From assembly GCF_014898815.1 (NCBI RefSeq), contig NW_026515523.1:293571-357570 (forward strand): a stretch of DNA of 64,000 bases. Reading direction: 5' to 3'. A model generated the notes under the pieces. That model made no database searches. It worked only from the letters and a program-made list of their open reading frames with translations, and was not told the origin of the DNA. A program made the translations under genes and the position numbers. The stretch is from Panonychus citri (Eukaryota; Arthropoda; Arachnida; Trombidiformes; Tetranychidae). Of this stretch, positions 57,443-64,000 are shown piece after piece (position 1 is the stretch's first letter; each line of letters opens with the position of its first letter).

Positions 57443-58055
57443 TTCGATAAAATAAAATATTATTATCACTCTTTAAAATTAAAATCGAAAAGATAAATTC
57501 AATTTCCACCGTATTTAATTTCTATTGTGTGATATGATTATTATTAACAACGATGATCAGTAGAGATTAACTCTAGACATCTATTTGGATCGATTGTGAG
57601 TGTTAATGAATTATTTCAAACGGTAAATCAGTTCATCTTTCCAGGTTATTATGATTTCTGAAGATCAATCGTACGAAAATTAGACAGACAAAAAAAGCAA
57701 AATTCAATGGTTAATTGGGAAATAAAAACAATTAAATAAACCATAACGACTCTTCATTTCTGTGATAAACAATTATCTTTTTCACACCCTAACACTAAAA
57801 AAGCACTCAACGTTATCGAATTAATTTTAGCAGCAATCAACTAACTGTAAGATCTATTGTTTTCTGTGTCAAACTGATCAGTTTCTTGGGGGAAAACTTT
57901 TCATGACGATAAGCAGACAATAGAAATGTATAAATATCCTAACCCATTCATCATAATAACTGAGTGAGAGTTAAAAGTTTCAATTAACTAATTAAACGCA
58001 GCAAATTATTTCCGTGAATTTCACATAATTTCTTCAACAACTATCTTTCATAAAG
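57443..58055. other. Intergenic between paralogues E and F
   Basis: First ~350 bp repeat the D 3' flank; the last ~300 bp are the diverged promoter-proximal block shared with D and E. No gene. Confidence 0.55.
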
Positions 58056-61000
58056 ATGATTTACTCAGTATCGATAGCATTAAGATTCGTCTTAATTGTT
58101 CAAACATCGGTTCTCATTGTTTTTGCAGGTGAATATTCAAGTTAAATTATCTGATTAGCGCAACTAAATAAATATCAACTCAATTATATTTCAGAGCATC
58201 TTAATGATTTACCCTGGTCGGTCGATAAGGGTAATTGGATAATCGAAGCAAAATTGTATAAAGTAAGTGATACGATCCTTTTTGTGCCAATAGTTACCGA
58301 AAACTAATAAAAGATTCATCTAATTAGTCTTACAACGAGTTTTATGACATTCGTGAGTATATTTACTCGAGTGATGTTATTCGTGGTAAGATTGAAATTA
58401 GTCATTTATCTGGAAACGACAAACTCGATATTTTTTATTCCAATGGTTTCAAGTACGACAGAATTGTAATTCGAGGTAAGATTTTTTAATCTCAAGGTTA
58501 ATTTGATTACATTTATTTACTTGTCATTTTCATCAATAGATAAAAAGTGTAGTCAATATACTTTCAGCAGTTTTAGAAAAACTTGGAGTAGTGAATTATT
58601 TTCATCTAACTGGACACAACCAATACTTAATCATTTACTATTAACCGGACCTTCGATATTGTTCAGATTGTCCAATTCAAAATTGGTTTGGGTAAATATA
58701 ATCGCTCTCATTGTGATCAGTTAAACAACGGATTTTGTAAATTTATTGTTGGCTAATTTAAATAGACAAAAGAAACCGACGCTGAAATTAGAGGATTTTT
58801 AGCTCACTCTGTAAGCTCATCGATTGGTGGTATAAATATAATGTCATATTATAAAGGTAAGATCATCATGTATGTCTATGTATTTTTCTTTGTTATTAAA
58901 ATCTAATTGCTATTGTATCAGGTCACACGGAACAATCGTTTGGACCATTAAACACAGAGCGATTACAATTTCAAGGATCTGACAATTCCTATCAGAGAGC
59001 TCAACGTGAAAATTTTTATATCGATATTTATAAAGTTACGAAAACTGATGAACAGCTCGATAAAATTGTTACTGTAAGATTTTCAAAAAATTTTCTTCAT
59101 TCAAAACGTTGAATCTTTCACCTCTCTTTTCAGGTTACACCAGGATATGGTTGCTCTAGTTATTTGGTTAAGAAAGGCTCAAATCAGTGGATAAATCCAC
59201 CTAACATGGTACGATACTCATTACATTATATTTCAAAGGTTTATAATGAAGGTATCGAAAAGTCAATCACACAGAATGAGGTAAGAAAAGAGTAAATATT
59301 TGTATTTGGGGAGTTGTTATAATTTGCTAATTTACCAATCAATCCTTTAGGTACTCATGACTAATAATTTGAACATAGTAAGCTTGAAGACAATTAGTCA
59401 AAGTATTACAACTGAGGCACTTTATGATTATACATTGGGGATCTATTATACTGAGAAAGAAAAGGGTAAATGCTCAATATTACCTATTGGGCCTGGAAGT
59501 CTAGGTTTAGATGAAAATAACAGACTATCGTCCGATTTAGTCTTGAATTATCATGATGTCGATAAATACAATTATGTTGGTAAAGTTTTCCTTGTAAGTA
59601 TTGATGATAACGGTCAAGAAAAATTAAATGATCTAATCTCGTTGAATATATTTGCTTTGCAACAACAGAATTCTGAATCAGGTTATGAAGCTCATGTTTG
59701 GGAAACTACCCTCAATCATTATCAAATTGGAGGAAAAAAGTATGATAAAGTTGTCAACACTCAATATTTTGTTTCTTCGGTAAGTTTTCACCTATTAACA
59801 ATCCAAAGCTTCAATTTATTCTACTGTATTTTCACAGCCTGATGCCGAACTTTTTAGAGACTTTGAACTCGTACGAACTACTCTGAATGGTTATAAGAAG
59901 TCATCAACCGTGAGTATTAACAAGCATATGATTCTTTAGCTTACTTGTTAGTAATATTGTTTATGTTTCAGGGTCAATATGAATTAGTAGATTCTACGAG
60001 AATTGATTACTTTAATCTGGAAGCAAAAAGCTCTGATGGTGACTTTGAGAGTAATCTGTTGATGCGTTTGAGTGATTGCTTTCCAATCGAATCAAAGAAA
60101 ACTTTTGCATTTCATTTAGAATGTGATAAATGTAAAGACGTTGATAAATGCCTCAAATTAGGAACAAGCAAATATCCGTTTTTTCTTAGTAGTACTCGAA
60201 ATTTTTTTAGCTCAAGCACAATTTCCGTTTCTCGACTAGCTGAAATTGATCTCATATTCCAAGATAAGAAGATGGTTATATTAATAACCTTCTTAGACGT
60301 TCCGGATATGAAAGGTTAGTTTTTCTCTTTTTTTATTAAATTTCACTTTCGACTGATAAAATGTTCAATTCAATTTTATTTAAAAGTTGGTGTTCGTTCA
60401 GAAAACATTAAACTTTCTCAGAATACGATATCAAACGCACAGAAGAAAATTGAAGTTGAATCAGAATCTTATTGTCTTCGTGCACAAGCAATTCTCAATT
60501 ATGAAGATCCTGAGTAAGTAAATGATAAATGATTAAATGATTTTCACTTCATTAACTGAATCAATTGTTACCATCAAAAGGGTCATTCTTTATTGTGAAG
60601 ACTCTGGATCTCGAATTTGTGGACGATTCATGAAAAAAGAAGATATCAAGAAGGATGAAGATAAGGGAATCAATTGTAAAGTATATTACCCTTTAGTGGG
60701 GATTCGCACTTTGGCTCGACAAACTCCTCTGAATGAAGTGGAAGAATTTCTAAAGTCGACGCCTTTAAGGGTATCATATTATGACAGAGAGTTGGGGTCT
60801 TGTGATTTCAGATCATATCAAGTGACCGATGTAACTGATCAAAACTATCAGACTAAAGAGCCTTTCAAACAAGCTCTTGTGGGCGCTAAGTTCTCTCAGA
60901 ATATCGTTGATGTCATTCAGGCTAAAGGAGTTTCCAATTTGGGTGATTGTTATCGTACCTGTGCTCATGGTGAAGATAATTTGTGTGAAACTTTCGTATT

Positions 61001-61898
61001 TTGTCAATATCCAGATTCAGTGTCTTGTCTCACATCCAATATTATTTTTTCCACAAATCTTGGAGTATCTACTGATTTAGTAGCTGATCCCTCGTGTAAA
61101 ATCTATTCTAAAAATAATCTATTGGATTACATCAAAATACCTTCGAGAAAGTTTACAAATCCAAGTTCTATCGCTATTGATGTTCAGGCTGAAGATTGTG
61201 CGACTGCATGTAGTGCTTCAAATGAGTGTCTCTCATTCCAGGAATGTGGATACTCATGTACTTTTGGTGGTTATTACACTGATTCAATGTCAACAAAAAG
61301 CGATGATTGCAATATTTATATTCGTAAGTACAGTTTATGACCATCTATGTGAAAAGTTTATTCTAAATTGTTAACATCTCTTCTAATAATATATTCTTCT
61401 AGCAAAAGTTTCACATAAATTCGCTTTCAATGGAAAGAGAATAATCTCTGACGTTTTCCACACCGAGATTAATCTAAATTTGGATCAATGCTGCTCTTTG
61501 TTATAGTTGGACAAATGCTGACGAATCTTGTAAATCGTTCAACTATTGTCCTCAAAATAATGCAACTTCCTCATGTAGTCTAACTAAATATTCAATCAAA
61601 GATAAATCGATTAAAATCAGTGATTCAAATGTTTGCCAGAATTATGAGCTGAAACAAAATCGAAAAAGCTAAAACGAAGATCCAATCAAAACCACTGGAG
61701 GAATGAATGGAAAACTGCTTTCGGCTTAATCATATTGTTTATGACGATTGGACTTTTAATTGATTCGCTTTTCCTTTATTCATTTATGGTAAATTGTCAA
61801 CATCAATAACCCAAAGAATATCATCCACAGAACAAGCAATTAAATCATTCACATGGTCCAAACAAGTCGATGATGTCGATGAAAAATCTGTAATCTGA
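58056..61898 (+). CDS. PAN/apple-like membrane protein, paralogue F
   Basis: Starts at ATG 58056 (MIYSVSIALRFVLIVQTSVL). More diverged from D/E than these are from each other. The middle exon (59351-59778) and the large PAN exon (~60579-61324) are intact, with GDCYRTCAHGEDNLCETF and EDCATACSASNECLSF modules. The last exon (61403-61898) has about five small deletions relative to E (near 61490, 61664-61675, 61712, 61763), so the third module, helix and tail are out of frame as written. Tail-to-tail with sDscam gene 2. Confidence 0.7.
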
Positions 61899-62512
61899 TT
61901 CGATAAAGTAACTTGATCATATTCTTGTATTAAATTAAACAAGTTACTACATGTATTTGATTAATTGGGAGATGAAAGGATTTAATGTAAATGAGAAATT
62001 GAGCAAATTAAACAAACAAGTGACAAGAACATATGAAGTTCAAGATATTGAATGAGTTATGGATAATTAATACATTTAAATGTCAAATCGATTGGATAAT
62101 TAAATGTTGACTAAATTAATCTAGACTAAATTATCAATTGGCGCAGATACAGTTAATACATCAACTATCTTGACAATTCAAATGTTTGTAAAAACTAATT
62201 AACAAGCTAAAAGCATAAAAGTGCAAAGATTAAAACTACAATTTAAATATGAAAAGATGGAAAGTCAATGAGATCTTAAATAATTGTAAGAAATTCAATA
62301 CAATTAAAATTGTAAATGATAAAAGGGTAAATAAAGTAACAGCTAATTGGAAGTTTACTGTTACTGTGAATAGTTGGCAGTTCAATTGGCGATTAAGTCA
62401 ATTGATTTATCGAGGCCAATCATATACGTGAGTTGGATCAATCATCTTTGAATGTCGCTGTGGAAATAGAAAATAAAAAAGATTCATTAGTAATTATAGA
62501 GAGTGAAACAAT
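61899..62512. other. Intergenic between paralogue F and sDscam gene 2
   Basis: AT-rich gap between two convergent 3' ends. Only a short, unconvincing plus-strand frame (62249-62431). Nothing else seen. Confidence 0.5.
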
Positions 62513-64000
62513 TTAAAAATCAAATACATTTTCTGGTGGTGAATTCGAGTAAGCAACAGGTAATTGATTAGTATGGTCAAGGTTGATTGTTCCATGCATC
62601 AAAGGCTTATTATTGTCACCGTCGATGAATCGTCTCTCAGTCCCAAAGTTAGGAATCGATTTGTTTAGTTGGAGAGTTCCTGTAGCCAAAGCGAACTCAA
62701 AATTGGGCTTGGTTGCAGCGTCGAGTTGAACTTTTCTCACATAAACAAAAGCGAAAACAATGACAATGACAATAATGACCACGGCGATGATGATTGATAA
62801 GATTGAGACAAAATCACGATAATCACCGAACTGACCACCACTAGATGGATCGAAAATTGAACCAACAGCATATGTTTCTCGGTGTATTCGTAAGGTTCGT
62901 GTTTTGATAATGTGACTTGGATCAGAAATGCCATTTTCGTTTGTAGCAGTTAGATAAATTGTGTAAACAGTGTCCGGATTAAGAGATGTCAAAGTATATT
63001 GACCAGATTCTTTATTCTCGACAAAGAAGTCCATTTCCCGCCAAGTGACATCATCGCCTTCCTTGAAATGTAGATCAAGATTCTGTATTTTAGATCCAGC
63101 CAAAGGAATTGAATATCCTAAAGTGATAGAGTCAATTGTCGCTGATGAAACAAATAGTCGAGGTGATGGTGGTACATCACCAGCTAAAGTTTCAACGGTG
63201 ACCTCTTGAGTTTCCGGTCCAGTTCCAGCAGAATTGTAGGCTTTCACAATGATTGAATATTTGGATCCTTTGAGCAGAGATGACAAGAAATATTCATGAT
63301 GAGAAGCATTTGATTGGATCATTGATACCGTTCGAAATGAATGTGGAGTCTTGTAATTATCAAATAGTCGATATCCAACGTAAAATCCAAGCAATTTACC
63401 ATTCCAAGTATTTCTTAGAGGCGATCGCCAGGCTATTCGAGCTGTTGTTGGTCCTCTTGAAATGACATGAAGATCAACTGGAGCTCCAGTGGGCTCTTCT
63501 TCACCGGTGATGAATGTCACTTTAGCCGATGCTGGTCCTAATCCAACTTCATTGACTGCAATTATTGAAGCCTCGTAATGACTTCCTGGTTCAAGATCTT
63601 TAACCAGGTGAACTGATAGAGATGATGAAACATTGACTTCATTGAGACGATCGTTAACACCGGTTGATGAAACTTTCCAATATCTAATCAAATAGCTGAG
63701 AATTGATGTTTTACTATCCAATGGTTTAGACCAAGAAACTCGAACAGTTCGAGACCAAACTTGCTGAACAGCGAAATTCGTAGGTGCAGGTGGAGGTTCA
63801 ATTATGGTTACTCGAATTTTCCTCTCATCTTTTCCAAACGAATTTTCAGCAAAACAATGGTAAAGTCCATCATCTTTCACATCAGCTGATGAAACGGTCA
63901 TGATACTTTTAGTTCCTTCTTTATTTGGAGCATCGGTGATTGAATATCTCGAGGGATCGACTTTATCAATTGGAGTTGAATCTTTGAACCATTTGATTGT
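62513..64000 (-). CDS. sDscam: sDscam gene 2, constant exon, cut by window edge
   Basis: Open from the window edge to the stop at 62513. Contains the end of Ig3 (DDGLYHCFAENSFGKDE), FN3-1 (PPAPTNFAVQQVWSRTVRVSW), FN3-2 (GAPVDLHVISRGPTTARIAW), FN3-3 (VPPSPRLFVSSATIDSI), a membrane helix (ILSIIIAVVIIVIVIVFAFV) and a short tail ending ENVFDF. Tail motifs RRFIDGD and QLPVAYS match RFVDHD and QLPTAYS of gene 1, so the tail is under selection despite divergence. Unlike gene 1 it has no frame break. Its cassette array would lie to the right of the window. Confidence 0.92.
   Translation of the reverse strand, partial: TIKWFKDSTPIDKVDPSRYSITDAPNKEGTKSIMTVSSADVKDDGLYHCFAENSFGKDERKIRVTIIEPPPAPTNFAVQQVWSRTVRVSWSKPLDSKTSILSYLIRYWKVSSTGVNDRLNEVNVSSSLSVHLVKDLEPGSHYEASIIAVNEVGLGPASAKVTFITGEEEPTGAPVDLHVISRGPTTARIAWRSPLRNTWNGKLLGFYVGYRLFDNYKTPHSFRTVSMIQSNASHHEYFLSSLLKGSKYSIIVKAYNSAGTGPETQEVTVETLAGDVPPSPRLFVSSATIDSITLGYSIPLAGSKIQNLDLHFKEGDDVTWREMDFFVENKESGQYTLTSLNPDTVYTIYLTATNENGISDPSHIIKTRTLRIHRETYAVGSIFDPSSGGQFGDYRDFVSILSIIIAVVIIVIVIVFAFVYVRKVQLDAATKPNFEFALATGTLQLNKSIPNFGTERRFIDGDNNKPLMHGTINLDHTNQLPVAYSNSPPENVFDF

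Noticed and set aside
62249..62431. Short plus-strand Lys/Asn-rich frame before sDscam gene 2
   Set aside because: Composition of AT-rich intergenic DNA, no paralogue or domain.

Overview
The window is nuclear DNA from an arthropod, most likely a plant-feeding spider mite (Tetranychidae) or close relative. It is AT-rich with short introns. It holds two shortened Dscam (sDscam) genes, one with a tandem array of 5' cassettes as described in Chelicerata. It also holds a secreted intradiol ring-cleavage dioxygenase of the kind spider mites acquired from fungi. The species call is an inference from these genes.

Layout. (1) 0.8-4.9 kb: a many-exon minus-strand gene for a secreted or membrane protein with PAN/apple-like cysteine modules and one C-terminal membrane segment (paralogue A). 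(2) 5.46-17.41 kb: one complete 12-kb LTR retrotransposon of the Ty3/gypsy type. It has 4-bp target duplications, a primer site matching tRNA-Gln(UUG), a 3-kb repeat-filled leader, gag, a frameshift-broken pol, an env-like region and an extra zinc-knuckle ORF. (3) 19.6-23.8 kb: paralogue B (minus). (4) 24.8-26.1 kb: a five-exon HPF1 gene (plus), the PARP1/2 cofactor. (5) 27.3-28.2 kb: the two-exon intradiol dioxygenase (plus). (6) 28.8-32.7 kb: paralogue C (minus). (7) 34.0-48.7 kb: an sDscam gene on the minus strand, with thirteen alternative 5' cassettes (signal peptide + Ig1 + Ig2) feeding one constant exon (Ig3, three FN3, TM, short tail). (8) 49.2-61.9 kb: three head-to-tail plus-strand paralogues D, E and F. 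(9) 62.5-64.0 kb: the constant exon of a second sDscam gene, cut by the window edge.

The most interesting signal is regulatory. Eleven of the thirteen cassettes carry an almost invariant 18-19 bp element, CTTGAAATCGGCGCTTTT-like, about 75-135 bp upstream of their own start codon. The two cassettes nearest the constant exon lack it and are the most diverged in sequence. A copy in the opposite orientation lies between the last cassette and the constant exon. This resembles vertebrate clustered protocadherins, where a CGCT-containing promoter element marks most but not all alternative first exons, and suggests promoter choice by a similar logic.

Many near-identical repeats here (D/E/F, LTRs, pol, some cassettes) differ by 1-3 base deletions that break frames, while the same exon is open in a sister copy. 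Residual assembly error is a serious alternative to real pseudogenisation. Splice sites were read by eye from GT/AG and paralogue alignment and may be off by a base or a few.
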